From Nitzschia sp. DOCU1 (Eukaryota > Bacillariophyta > Bacillariophyceae > Bacillariales > Bacillariaceae): a stretch of 64,000 nt of DNA. The position numbers and the translations under genes are program-made. Positions 1 to 9,003 of this stretch are shown here, piece by piece. The first letter of the stretch is position 1, and each line of letters opens with the position of its first letter. The notes below the pieces were generated by a model. It did not search any database. It was given only the letters and a program-made list of their open reading frames with translations, and was not told the DNA's origin. The stretch lies in the NCBI GenBank assembly GCA_951394045.1, contig OX595999.1, forward strand, positions 620,001-684,000, read 5' to 3'.

Positions 1-697
1 GGGCCAAGTTGAACAAGACCTTTCCACGCGAAGACTCGACCTCGAATCGATCAAACGAGTCTTCTTCAGTCAACTTCGCAGCCTGGCTCAAGGCCTCAAA
101 GGACATACTGGTGTTACCCAGCGACATGTAGGAACTGGCCATGGCGTTGGGAAGGCGCCAGTCACGGGGACGGACTCGAATGGCCTGTTTAAAGTGAGCA
201 ATGGACTGCTCCTTATCGACGGGACGAATCAGGCAAGCTTTCACGGCATGAGCAGTTGCCTTTTGAGTGGGGTCTTGGCTAATACTCCCCAGAATATTCT
301 CCAGTGCCTGTGATAGTCGCGGGTAGGCCCCCTCTATGCTCACCTTGCCACTGGGCAAGAAGACGGAGCGGACTGTCTTGCACTTGTTTCGCAACAGAGG
401 GTCTTCTACCTTGGACACGATGTCCCAATCCGAATACCACACCATACCCGCTTCATAGGCTTCAAGGGCCAGCCATTCTTCAGGGACCTCTGCGTACTCG
501 AGGTTCTCCGTCATTTTTTCATACGCAATATCGCCATCATCTCTTACTCCTTCCTCATGCTGCAGCCGAAGGCGGGCCAAATCTCGAGAAAGCTGATCGG
601 CTTGCAGGTTGTCGAGAATCGCCTGTGCGGCTCGACGTTCCATCTCAATACGTTTCTCCCGTTCGGGATCATATGCGTCCATCGTATTTACTACCAT
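1..697 (-). CDS. TPR-like repeat protein, 3' part outside window
   Basis: An open minus-strand frame runs from an ATG at 697 off the left edge, giving about 232 codons; a second in-frame ATG at 682 starts MDAYDPEREKRIEMERRAAQ and may be the real start. The N-terminal 60 residues are charged and helical, with many E, R, A and L. The part near the edge (about residues 155-232) reads as tetratricopeptide-like helix pairs, with phrases such as SIAHFKQAIRVRPRDWRLPNA and AMASSYMSLGNTSMSFEALS that fit the A-L-Y-G-A-P spacing of TPRs. TPRs normally mediate protein-protein contacts; no catalytic domain is visible in this part. A partner or pathway cannot be named without the missing C-terminus. Confidence 0.7.
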   Translation of the reverse strand, partial: MVVNTMDAYDPEREKRIEMERRAAQAILDNLQADQLSRDLARLRLQHEEGVRDDGDIAYEKMTENLEYAEVPEEWLALEAYEAGMVWYSDWDIVSKVEDPLLRNKCKTVRSVFLPSGKVSIEGAYPRLSQALENILGSISQDPTQKATAHAVKACLIRPVDKEQSIAHFKQAIRVRPRDWRLPNAMASSYMSLGNTSMSFEALSQAAKLTEEDSFDRFEVESSRGKVLFNLA

Positions 698-1163
698 GTT
701 GTTTGGAGGACTGTTAGTCCCAAATGAAAGCGACCCAACCTTCCCATCTTTGTTTGTTGGAAGAGCGAAACCACCCATTTTGCGTGAGGACAAAAAAGAA
801 AGATATCGGGTACGCGGGCTATCTAGCGAGAGGCTGTTCTCGGATCTCGGCGGCAGGATTTTTTCGATTGGCCGTTTCTTGACCGTTATCGTGGGCGGTC
901 GAGAACCGGCCAGGCGCGTGTCGACTCCTCCGAACGAACTAAGAACTACGGGTTTACCGGTAGTACGACTATCATACCTGGTACTGCTCCGTTTGCAGTT
1001 GGAAGAAGTTTACTACTGGTAGCTACCGGTAGGTAGAGGAGAGCCACCACGGGAGTTGACAATGAATATAGCATTTCCTTATCTTATGGCTTGGCGGCCT
1101 CTAAGGTTCCCAGCTGTCCTTTTTTCGCTAGTTCGTGCAATGTTTCGTCTATCACGGAGCAAA
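698..1163. other. Intergenic: promoter side of TPR gene
   Basis: 466 bp between the start of the TPR-like gene and the 3' end of the DUF2202 gene. No convincing coding frame. It contains the motif ATACCTGGTACT at 974-985 and a run of related short palindromes (about 1011-1033, GGTAGCTACCGGTAGGTAG), which recur upstream of other genes in this window. Confidence 0.5.
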
Positions 1164-1913
1164 TTAGAGACCAAGGATCGCAGCAACGTCGTCATCATCC
1201 AGCACTTCTGGAACGTAGGATTCGCCGGAACTATCAAGGACCCTGACAAAGGCACGAAAATGATTCTCAGAAGCACGCAAGAGTCTTCCATACAAAACCT
1301 GCAGCTCAGGCGCGGCTGGCTTTTGCTCCATCAAGGCCTTAATATCAAGCTCTTCAAAGTATGCACCGACCTTGAGTGCTTCGGCCACAGTTTTCGATCC
1401 CTGGTCGTTCAATTCGTCGTACATCTCTTGAATTGTTTGATTTTGGAATTGTCCGGGAGCAAGGCCGTCGACAGGATCATCAATGTCGTTAAGTTCCAAC
1501 ATACTCAACACCATATCCATGTGATGTTGCTCAGAGTTGGCAATGTTGTCGAAAACGCGGATTTTCCATTTTTCGTTAAATGTTCGGTACAAGTCTCGAG
1601 CAAACTTTTCTTCTTCACGCATATATTTCAGGACTTCAATCTCTTCAGTAGTGAGGGTAGACGGAGAATTGATAAACACGTTGCCAGCACCGCCGCCGCC
1701 ACCACCACCACCGTAGCCACCGCCGCCACCGCAACCACCAGCAGCGCCACCATGACAACCACCACCGCCATTGGGCTGCTGGGCTGGCTGGTGCAGCCGT
1801 TGTTGTTGCTGCTGGTTTTGTTGCTGCTTTTTCCACCAGAGGCCGCGCCTTAATCCTTCTCCCTGTGCCGAACAGAGTATCACAGCACCAACGACGAAAG
1901 TAATAAGCTTCAT
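1164..1913 (-). CDS. Secreted DUF2202 ferritin-like protein
   Basis: 249 residues starting at the ATG at 1913, chosen because it opens a clean signal peptide (MKLITFVVGAVILCSAQG); a longer frame to 2093 only adds a poly-Gln stretch and charged residues. Residues 26-40 are Gln-rich and 49-77 almost pure Gly with two Cys, a low-complexity linker encoded by GCC/ACC repeats. Residues 87-225 match the DUF2202 family: EEEKFARDLY (100-109), NIANSEQHHMD (123-133), EMYDELNDQGS, ALKVGAYFEELDIKAL and SENHFRAFVR (215-224). The conserved E/H pairs (E102, E128/H131, E187, E216/H218) suggest a ferritin-like helical bundle that could bind metal; activity is not known for the family. DUF2202 is mainly known from bacteria and archaea, so transfer is possible but not shown here. 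Confidence 0.85.
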   Translation of the reverse strand: MKLITFVVGAVILCSAQGEGLRRGLWWKKQQQNQQQQQRLHQPAQQPNGGGGCHGGAAGGCGGGGGYGGGGGGGGAGNVFINSPSTLTTEEIEVLKYMREEEKFARDLYRTFNEKWKIRVFDNIANSEQHHMDMVLSMLELNDIDDPVDGLAPGQFQNQTIQEMYDELNDQGSKTVAEALKVGAYFEELDIKALMEQKPAAPELQVLYGRLLRASENHFRAFVRVLDSSGESYVPEVLDDDDVAAILGL

Positions 1914-1939
1914 GGTGACGATAAAGACTTGAATCGTAT

Positions 1940-1961
1940 GTTGTTGTTGTTGTTGTTGTTG
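1940..1961. repeat. TTG trinucleotide microsatellite
   Basis: About seven TTG units just upstream of the DUF2202 start codon. It would be read as poly-Gln only if translation began at the upstream ATG at 2093, so it is more likely 5' UTR or promoter. Confidence 0.7.
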
Positions 1962-2569
1962 GTTTGTAGGTCTCGCAATTTTGTGAGCAGAAAAATGTGA
2001 GGATCGAAAATCGATCTCCGGCGCTATTGACCAAAGCGAATCCCAGTTGGGGAATGCGACACGTTCGACTGTGTTTCGCCTGTTGTAGGCCAAAGTGGTA
2101 AGTATGCCTGTGGGATTGCGGGCGCGCGTTGAAAGTGCCCCTTAAGGCCTGTCGTATTTGAGCATGGTGCATTCAGTCCCATTTTTTCTCGAACGGGCCA
2201 AGGAACCTTTCTGCATTTGCTTCTGCCAAGGACGTTGATGCGAAATGAGCGATTATAGTCGTGCAAACACTATGACAAGCCCTGTATCACCTCATTCACA
2301 CACCTTCGGAAAACAAAATGGTCCTGAAATCCATCGTAATGCTCTCGTACTGTCGAGTCAATCGCATCGAAGAAAAGTAGCGTCGACGACGGACCAATAA
2401 GAGGGATCGCCGCACAAAAGGATTTGGAGTTCGTTTCCAGTATAACAATTTGTTCCTCAATAGTAGCCATGTGTGACTGTATTCTTAATTAAACCGCAAT
2501 GGAAACGTTGCTGAATATAGTATTGGCAAAGCAAGGCTATTCTCGTTCATTCACAGACCTTCTTGTTAA

Positions 2570-2804
2570 CCAATATTCGTCGTGCTCCATTCACACACCT
2601 TCTCGAACGTGCATTAAAGATAGATCGACATATTGTGCCCCGTCTTCTTGGTTGAGACAAGCGTGCAATCAGAATGGTGCTGGTATCCAATATTCGTCGT
2701 GCTCCATTCACACACCTTCTCGAACGTGCATTAAAGATAGATCGACATGATTGCGCCCCGTCTTCTTGGTTGAGACAAGCGTGCAATCAGAATGGTGCTG
2801 GTAT
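2570..2804. repeat. Tandem duplication, about 117 bp x 2
   Basis: Copies at 2570-2686 and 2687-2804 are almost identical, differing by one extra base and one or two substitutions near the middle (CATATTGTGCC versus CATGATTGCGCC). Each starts CCAATATTCGTCGTGC and ends GGTGCTGGTATC. The copies sit just 3' of the sulfotransferase-like pseudogene. The phrase ATTCACACACCTTC within the unit also occurs at about 2293, so older fragments of this repeat may lie upstream. Confidence 0.9.
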
Positions 2805-2858
2805 CTCTCATGGTATGAACTGATTTGGCTGTAATAAGTCTATTTTCGATATGATTCT

Positions 2859-3670
2859 TCAAGGAAATAAATCGTGACTTGATCCGAGACACTGTTGACA
2901 CCACCAGAAGTAGGGATTTCGAGCAAATAGGATGTGTCGTACCATATTGGCAAGTGTTGCATTCTGAGTCAGGCACTCTTCTTGCGTTGCATCGCGCGCT
3001 CCTCCAATGCCATGACTCTCTCGCTGCACATAGTCTGTGGGAAATAGTCGGTGCTCTAGGAACTTCCCCATGTAATCGACGTATCGCTCCACCGCCGGCT
3101 CAGGGGTTAAACCATTGCACGTTGAGGTTGCTAAGATTTAGAAGCCTACGATCAAAGCGCTTTGCTTGAAGAATGCACATTTCGACTTCCTTTTCTAGAT
3201 CTTGTGCTTGGCAATCGAAGATATGTCCCATGAATCGACAGCCAAGATGACAAAAATTGTTGAATGGGATACCGGCAGGGAATATGAAGTTCCATGGGCC
3301 ACTTTTGGGCGAATAGTTTCCACCGTGACCAGTACGTTTCAAGGGATATAGCCACAGTTTTCAAATCCTCGTTCTTCCAAAATCATGCAGGAACTCGACC
3401 TCGATTGTACGTTGCACTTTCACGCGAAATGATACTATCGGTACAATTGATCAATTGTACATTTTTCTTCAAGTCTGACATTTTGACACGCTCGTTGAAT
3501 TGATAAAAGTCAAAGGAGTTACCCTTGTGTCCACACACATGATCGTACTTGGACGCTAAAATTCCGTTGATTTCAGTCCCAGCTGTTTTCGCATAGTGCA
3601 AGTGCCCATAGATGACTGGCGATCGAACAAAGGGCAGGCGAGTTGTCGTAGTACTAGTGGCATTCAACAA
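2859..3670 (-). pseudogene. Decayed sulfotransferase-like pseudogene
   Basis: A degenerate relative of the intact gene at 46185-47273. Segments in the right order but different frames match it: 3383-3670 has HLHYAKTAGTEINGILASKY and YNRGRVP; 3152-3364 has KWPMELHIPCRYPIQQF; 3100-3342 has FDCQAQDLEKEVEMCI; 2859-3092 has YVDYMGKFLEHRLFPTDYV and the WCQQC end that corresponds to the WCDDC end of the intact copy. A stop follows RGRVPA and at least two frame changes are needed to read through. The N-terminal cytoplasmic and membrane segments of the intact copy are not clearly present, though a weak hydrophobic stretch lies in the 3691-3879 region. It is almost certainly non-functional. Confidence 0.85.
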
Positions 3671-4302
3671 CGGACCTTCCGAGTGGAATATTATTGGAAT
3701 AGATATTGTGAAGAATGCATGATTTCATGACACGCGAATCCCATGATGATGAGCCGAATGGCAAAGGGAGGTCGCTTGTTGAAACTACTTCTTCTCGTTG
3801 AATGATTTTGATTCATCATCGTCGGAGGTGGTTCCTTCGATGGGCGACGACACGCAATTGTGATTTGCCTGGACTGCACTGTGGGGGGATTGCCTGAAAA
3901 TAGCAGCTGCCAGAGTAGACATGAAGAGTGGCAAGATTAGAATACTTTGTTGCGACTACTAAACCTGGATCGGATGGAAATTTTGCGTGTAGCGCGTTGA
4001 AAAATGGCAAGGAGTCAACCTATCGCGCACCTATTGCTTGCTCGCCCGGCGCGCATAGAAGCCGGGTCCGCCCAACAAAAATGGGGCGCGCTAGATAGAC
4101 CATCGACGATAACAGTCATAGCGATGGTCCCGCCCTCCACCACCACCATTGTAATAATTGTGTGTACCCATCGCCATATGATGGGCCGAAGCCTCGTCGG
4201 TCCAGGAAGTGTACTATACCTTGTTTTCATGAGAGTAGGGTATTTCCACGGGCCGCATAACAGGCCGAAGGAATAGACGACACCCACAATTCCCCTTTAA
4301 TC
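3671..4302. other. Intergenic, no gene recognised
   Basis: About 630 bp. May retain eroded 5' sequence of the adjacent pseudogene. Short mutually overlapping frames on both strands at 4004-4287 show no domain and are antisense shadows of each other. The GTAGTACTAGTGGC phrase near 3647-3660 resembles short palindromic motifs seen upstream of other genes. Confidence 0.5.
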
Positions 4303-5229
4303 ATGTGGACAAAGAGACTCGGATGGCGGACGATTCCCTGGCGGCTGCCGTTCATCGTCGTGTTGTTGCTCGCGTCACGGTGCACGACCGCCTATCGATT
4401 TGCAGATCACGTGATTGTGGAAGAAATCCATGGAGATGGCAGTAACGGTCAACACTCCTCATCCTTGCTGCCATGGCAAGCTGTGACCCACTTGGCCGAC
4501 ATTCCTCCGCCGTCCGCATCGGTGGGCTGCTACCGAGAATTCTGGGCGCGATCTGACGACTTGCTGTCTCGCTATTGGACCGAAAATGCCGGTTTTGAAA
4601 AGAACACCAGCAGCAGTGACTTCAAGGCAACAACACCCGAAGATCATCAACAAACGTACGGGGAAGTGACAACGTTAGGAGTTCGTCAATTGGCATTTGA
4701 AATGGGCATTTCCGATTCCAATGATGACAATTGTCTTGCTGGCCTCGATGCTGCTGTCGTATTTTACGATCTCGGGTCGGGTGTCGGTCGACTGGCGACG
4801 CAAATGTATGTTGATCAACCGTTCCGAATTCAAAAATCCGTCGGGGTGGAATTGTCGCTGGATCGGCATGAACTAGCACTTCGAGCACTGGAAGATATTC
4901 AATATTACGAAGAGATCCCAAATCTGCAAGATGCTACTTCTTTGCCCATTCAATTCCTTCATGGACACGCTAATCGAGTGGACTGGAGTGATGCCACGCA
5001 TGTGTTCTTGTCGTCGCTGTGCTTTCCAGACTTCGTCTTGAAGGCCTTGCAACAAACGATATTGAAACAACCCAAGATTCAAGTGGTGGCGGCACTCAAT
5101 CGTTTGGATTTACTGTGCCATTCGGAGGAATGGGTAGAAAGACAGGTCCATATTCAAATGAGCTGGGGGCCAGGGGTGGCCAAGGTCTACAATCGTGTAC
5201 AAACACCACATGGGGAGATACTATCATGA
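4303..5229 (+). CDS. DOT1-like SAM methyltransferase with signal anchor
   Basis: 308 residues. Residues 10-30 form a hydrophobic signal peptide or signal anchor ending CTTAYRF. Residues 118-130 (QTYGEVTTLGVRQ) and 153-183 (FYDLGSGVGRLATQ, then VGVELS) match the YGE and DLGSGVG/GxE S-adenosylmethionine-binding motifs of the DOT1 fold; E183 is placed to bind the ribose. In true DOT1 histone H3-K79 methylases the later motif is NNFAF; here the corresponding place reads FLSSLCFPDF, so the usual substrate-channel residues are missing. Together with the N-terminal signal this argues against a histone target and for a secreted, ER or plastid methyltransferase of unknown substrate. It is convergent with the DXO-like gene, whose 3' end is duplicated just beyond its stop. 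Confidence 0.75.
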   Translation: MWTKRLGWRTIPWRLPFIVVLLLASRCTTAYRFADHVIVEEIHGDGSNGQHSSSLLPWQAVTHLADIPPPSASVGCYREFWARSDDLLSRYWTENAGFEKNTSSSDFKATTPEDHQQTYGEVTTLGVRQLAFEMGISDSNDDNCLAGLDAAVVFYDLGSGVGRLATQMYVDQPFRIQKSVGVELSLDRHELALRALEDIQYYEEIPNLQDATSLPIQFLHGHANRVDWSDATHVFLSSLCFPDFVLKALQQTILKQPKIQVVAALNRLDLLCHSEEWVERQVHIQMSWGPGVAKVYNRVQTPHGEILS

Positions 5230-5478
5230 TTGCTACATACATCCATGCAATGGTTTCATGTCAATATCTTTATACCCCTTAAGTTTCTCGAGGATTTGCC
5301 TGGGAGGAAAGAACATGGACGTCGACTCGGCATATCGTTCAAAGGTCGGCGTTTTATCATGACTGCTACATGTATTCGTGCAATGGTTTCACGTCAATTA
5401 CGTATCTTTACCCCAGGAGATTCTCGACGACTTCCTGGGGAGGAAAGAACATGGATGTCGACTCGGCGTATCGTTTGA
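5226..5478. repeat. Diverged duplication of the DXO-like gene 3' end
   Basis: Two copies, about 5226-5340 and 5358-5478, share GCAATGGTTTCA(T/C)GTCAAT, GGGAGGAAAGAACATGGA and GTCGACTCGGC(A/G)TATCGTT. The second copy is the real last codons and 3' flank of the minus-strand gene at 5408-6502; the first is an extra copy placed between the two convergent stop codons. They differ at roughly one base in seven, so the duplication is not recent. Confidence 0.8.
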
Positions 5479-6502
5479 GTGTCAGCTTGTCACCCACAAA
5501 CTGCATGCGATATACCTGACCGCCTTGCAAGATCTCCATGTACTCTTCTTTCAACGTCTTCATCGCACGGAGGATGTTCGATTCCAGTTGCGATAGGCTA
5601 AGATAGCTGCTGGACAGCGCTGTTTGGACTACTTGTTCCAAAGTCTGGCATTGGATCCCTACAAGTGATCTACGTGCCTTCTGGCCCGCATACAAGTACA
5701 GGCTACCACCACTGATCATTTGAAACATGACCTTGGTGCCCCAATATCGTGGATTCGAGGCTTTGATTTCAATTTTGTTTCCGGTATCGTCATCGACGGC
5801 ATCCGCTTCGGCGTCGAAAAAGACTCTATAGGGACCAACCTTCATTTCCATCAAGTGTTCCACAATGACTTCATCGTGACGGTCTTTCATGCGTTGTCCG
5901 GTGCAAAGACGTTCAAACTGAAACCCTGGATCCGAATAGGTTTGCTCATATTCTTTGTGCCGGAGCAACATGATCGTCTGGCTAGTACTCGGCACGAGGA
6001 GTACAAGATATACTCCTTCCCCATCTTCGGTACCGGAAGAACAGTTAGCGAGCGCTTCCAGGGTTGAGCCACCAAAATAAAAGTCTGCCCTTTTCAACTC
6101 GAAATCACGATGTTGGACGGCGACATGGAGACTGGCGATGTGATAGTTGCCGTAAGGAAACTTGTTCATGTGCGTCTGCGGATCTAGATTTGCAAAGATT
6201 GCGGGCAGCTGGCGACGAAGGCTTGAGATTGGGACAGCCTGCTTAGCGGGCGTTCGGTCAACATCCAAGCGATCCCTGATGTCCTGTTCTGTCACTTCTT
6301 CCAACGTCGATTTGTACTGGTGGTGCTTACCGTTCTTGCTGGGGATCCAACCGAAGTAGCCCAGATTAGATAGTGGTTTAAAAATGGTGAAACCAGAGCG
6401 ATCTAGCGCCTCTTGAAACCCTGTAATTGAGCGGTTCCGACTTACTTTGCTACTCTCGGCGATGGATAGCTTGGAAAGGAGGTCTTCGACAGTTTCGGCC
6501 AT
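5408..6502 (-). CDS. DXO/RAI1-like decapping nuclease family protein
   Basis: 364 residues, single exon, start ATG at 6502. The order of acidic motifs matches the DXO/Rai1 branch of PD-(D/E)XK nucleases: GFQFE at 193-197 (motif II, G-hydrophobic-x-hydrophobic-E), EAD at 232-234 (motif III) and EIK at 245-247 (motif IV), followed by WGTKVMFQMISGGSLYLYAG where the family has a helix and strand leading to a GFRD-like loop. Family members remove incomplete or non-canonical RNA 5' caps and act as 5'-3' exonucleases in nucleus or cytosol. No signal peptide is seen. The N-terminal 100 residues show only weak likeness to DXO, so it may be a divergent lineage-specific branch; the call rests on motif spacing, not overall identity. 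The 3' end has been partly duplicated downstream. Confidence 0.6.
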   Translation of the reverse strand: MAETVEDLLSKLSIAESSKVSRNRSITGFQEALDRSGFTIFKPLSNLGYFGWIPSKNGKHHQYKSTLEEVTEQDIRDRLDVDRTPAKQAVPISSLRRQLPAIFANLDPQTHMNKFPYGNYHIASLHVAVQHRDFELKRADFYFGGSTLEALANCSSGTEDGEGVYLVLLVPSTSQTIMLLRHKEYEQTYSDPGFQFERLCTGQRMKDRHDEVIVEHLMEMKVGPYRVFFDAEADAVDDDTGNKIEIKASNPRYWGTKVMFQMISGGSLYLYAGQKARRSLVGIQCQTLEQVVQTALSSSYLSLSQLESNILRAMKTLKEEYMEILQGGQVYRMQFVGDKLTLKRYAESTSMFFPPQEVVENLLG

Positions 6503-6543
6503 AGTGGTGTTTGATGTTGTCGTTGTTGCTGCTGCTTATCTAT

Positions 6544-6910
6544 GCCAATGTACCAAGTGAGAAAAGCCCGGCAATCTGTAATCTGGATAAACGAAGTATG
6601 GTGGATTCCCGGCGCCCTATGTCATTGAATCGTCGCGTTGGCTTGACTACGAGAGCGTAATACCACTAGCGAAATTTTCGAATAGCCAATGATGTGATTC
6701 AGGCATTACTAGCAGAGATGATCGAACTCCCATACCAAACGAGGAAAACCCAGGGACCTGTAATGACCATGGCTTTTCTAGATGCCCGTTCTAAAAGCAT
6801 ACTTGGTACGGGGGATTCTCCGCACCTCGACGTCTTTGAATCTTCTTGTTGGTGTGACTACGAGTGAGAGTGTACTAGTAGCGAAAATTTCAAATAGCCA
6901 ATGACATCTA
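6544..6910. repeat. Degenerate repeated module downstream of rhodanese
   Basis: Two diverged copies about 200 bp apart, 6544-6705 and 6730-6910, share GAAAA.CCC.GG, TA(T/C)GG.GGATTC, TTGAATC.TC and TTTC(A/G)AATAGCCAATGA. A third copy is at about 14264-14355, also just downstream of a rhodanese gene. The module therefore travelled with, or marks, the rhodanese duplication. Confidence 0.75.
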
Positions 6911-7111
6911 TGCTTACTAACTACGGAAGCGAGATTGCTTTGCTGGTATTTCAAGTGCGCTCTTGAAAAATGACGTCCCGTTAAATGACAGTGAAAAGTG
7001 ATACGTTCATTCATATTGTCAATTTGCTTCAACCTGAGCAACCAGCCACCTACATTTATCTTGCAGTTACAAAAAGACTTGGCATTCCCAAACCCATCCC
7101 GAAGTCTCTTT

Positions 7112-7705
7112 CTACTTGTCACCAAATTCTGCCCAACAATCCGTTTCTTTGGGACCTCCACCATTCAAAACATTTGTAAATCCTTTGGACATTAAAAAAT
7201 CCTTGGCCTTCTGTCCTCGGCCACCACCTCCACAGTGCGTAATGATGGGAGTCTCCAAATCGTCTGTAGGAGGAAGTGGCATACTCTTGCTATCTCGATC
7301 CCAAATCAAGTGCACACCCTTGGGACGAACACCGTTTCCTGGTAAGGGTGCCACGGCCAAACTTTTTTGATCTCCCGGCTCCTTGTCGGCATCAGGATTT
7401 CGAACATCCACCACCATGAGTTTGTCTCCGGCGGCCGCAACAAAGGCTTTGAGTTCTTCGGGGGTTGCCACACCGGGCTTGCGAGTTTCACTGGACATGA
7501 ATAGGCGTGAAGTAGTCGGATGACGAGTATAGGCACGTGTGACGGATCGAGCAGAAAATCGAGCGACTTGTCCCAACATGAGTGGCCGCGGCGAATACGA
7601 CGGGACCCACGAAACAACGCTGAGCAAAGGGAAAAGTGACAACCACAAGAGAACAAGCTGTGGAATCACCACGACTTTCAATGACATCACGGCTTCAGTA
7701 GTCAA
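7112..7705 (-). CDS. Rhodanese-domain protein with targeting presequence
   Basis: 197 residues. The first 70 residues carry a hydrophobic signal segment (about 8-32, VVVIPQLVLLWLSLFPLLSVVS) followed by an R/S/T-rich stretch, a layout typical of secretory or plastid-targeted diatom proteins. Residues 76-197 form one rhodanese domain: TPEELKAFVAAAGDKLMVVDVRNPDA at the start, and the active-site loop THCGGGGRG with Cys158 and an Arg at the end of the CX4R loop. Rhodaneses move sulfane sulfur through a Cys persulfide; the acceptor here is unknown. A close paralogue without presequence lies at 14580-14966. The 688-bp duplication starting inside this gene has copied its 5' half and promoter immediately upstream. 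Confidence 0.88.
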   Translation of the reverse strand: MTTEAVMSLKVVVIPQLVLLWLSLFPLLSVVSWVPSYSPRPLMLGQVARFSARSVTRAYTRHPTTSRLFMSSETRKPGVATPEELKAFVAAAGDKLMVVDVRNPDADKEPGDQKSLAVAPLPGNGVRPKGVHLIWDRDSKSMPLPPTDDLETPIITHCGGGGRGQKAKDFLMSKGFTNVLNGGGPKETDCWAEFGDK

Positions 7706-8762
7706 GAAACTGCTCCAAATCTATGCGGACCACTTGGTGTGTCGCATTGGCAGCGTTCATCAAAGAGGTGAAATGAGTTGACCCTACCTGAAGATAAGGG
7801 TCAAGGCTGTATGAGATGCGTGGGCGTTGTATTTTTCTCCGCGGCGCGCTCTATCTCTACCGAAGTATTCGGAAGATTCAGGGGTCCCCCACAATTGACC
7901 CCTGGGAAGATTCGTATGAGATTCAAGGGCGGGGACGGGGAATTGCCTTTGCACCACACTTTCGTATAGTACCAGGTACCTACGTACATACTATACCAGG
8001 AATGCCACATGGGTTTTTTGTTTTACTATTCGTTTCTGAATGATTTGAATGATCAGCACGCAGACTCGTCTTTACGGCATCAGGATTTCGAACATCCACC
8101 ACCATGAGCTTGTCTCCGGCGGCCGCAACAAGGGCTTTGAGTTCTTCGGGGGTTGCCACACCGGGCTTGCGAGTTTCACTGGACATGAATAGGCGTGAAG
8201 TAGTCGGATGACGAGTATAGGTACGTGTGACGGATCGAGCAGAAAATCGAGCGGCTTGTCCCAACATGAGTGGCCGCGGCGAATACGACGGGACCCACGA
8301 AACAACGCTGAGCAAATGGAAAAGTGACAACCACAAGAGAACAAGCTGTGGAATCACCACGACTTTCAATGACATCACGGCTTCAGTAGTCAAGAAACTG
8401 CTCCAAATCTATGCGGACCACTTGGTGTGTCGCATTGGCAGCGTTCATCAAAGAGGTGAAATGAGTTGACCCTACCTGAAGATAAGGGTCAAGGCTGTAT
8501 GAGATGCGTGGGCGTTGTATTTTTCTCCGCGGCGCGCTCTATCTCTACCGAAGTATTCGGAAGATTCAGGGGTCCCCCACAATTGACCCCTGGGAAGATT
8601 CGTATGAGATTCAAGGGCGGGGACGGGGAATTGCCTTTGCACCACACTTTCGTATAGTACCAGGTACCTACGTACATACTATACCAGGAATGCCACATGG
8701 GTTTTTTGTTTTACTATTCGTTTCTGAATGATTTGAATGATCAGCACGCAGACTCGTCTTTA
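7387..8762. repeat. 688-bp direct tandem duplication
   Basis: Unit 7387-8074 is followed without gap by 8075-8762; corresponding positions are offset by exactly 688. Only a few substitutions separate them (for example GAGTTTG/GAGCTTG and AAAGGCT/AAGGGCT). Each unit covers the rhodanese 5' coding half, its start and about 370 bp of upstream sequence. The junction CTTTACGGCATC replaces the normal downstream reading, giving a truncated gene copy. Confidence 0.97.
7980..8393 (-). pseudogene. Truncated rhodanese copy from tandem duplication
   Basis: 137-residue frame identical in its first ~105 residues to the gene at 7112-7705 apart from a few changes (FPLLS/FHLLS, QVAR/QAAR, KAFV/KALV). After VVDVRNPDA it runs across the duplication junction into former upstream DNA, giving an unrelated tail (VKTSLRADHSNHSETNSKTK). 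The catalytic Cys loop and the C-terminal half of the fold are absent. It keeps a full promoter copy and could be transcribed, but cannot be an active sulfurtransferase. Confidence 0.9.
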
Positions 8763-9003
8763 CCCGCATGAGACACTTTGGGTAACTTGCCACACTGACG
8801 GATGGGGAAATGAAAAATACTATGGAGGTCGAAGTCGATTCGGCGCGCAGTGCTTGGAACTTAGCATAAGTATTCCACGCAGAGCTTCAAATTTAGCATA
8901 AGTATGGTACGCAGAGCTACGAATTTAGCTTCACCCGCGCAACGCGTTGCTTCCGAACCACGCACAATAACACAACAATAGCCAAAACAGTGGCGAACGT
9001 GGC

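Noticed and set aside
304..1022. Plus-strand frames at 304-717 and 609-1022
   Set aside because: They are antisense to the TPR-like gene or overlap its promoter, and the proteins show no domain or plausible composition.
1056..1853. 265-codon plus-strand frame with a TTT/ATA-rich tail
   Set aside because: Antisense to the DUF2202 gene; its Ala/Thr/Leu tail is only the complement of the poly-Gly coding repeat.
4004..4287. Two 90-codon frames, one on each strand
   Set aside because: They are complements of each other without recognisable protein features.
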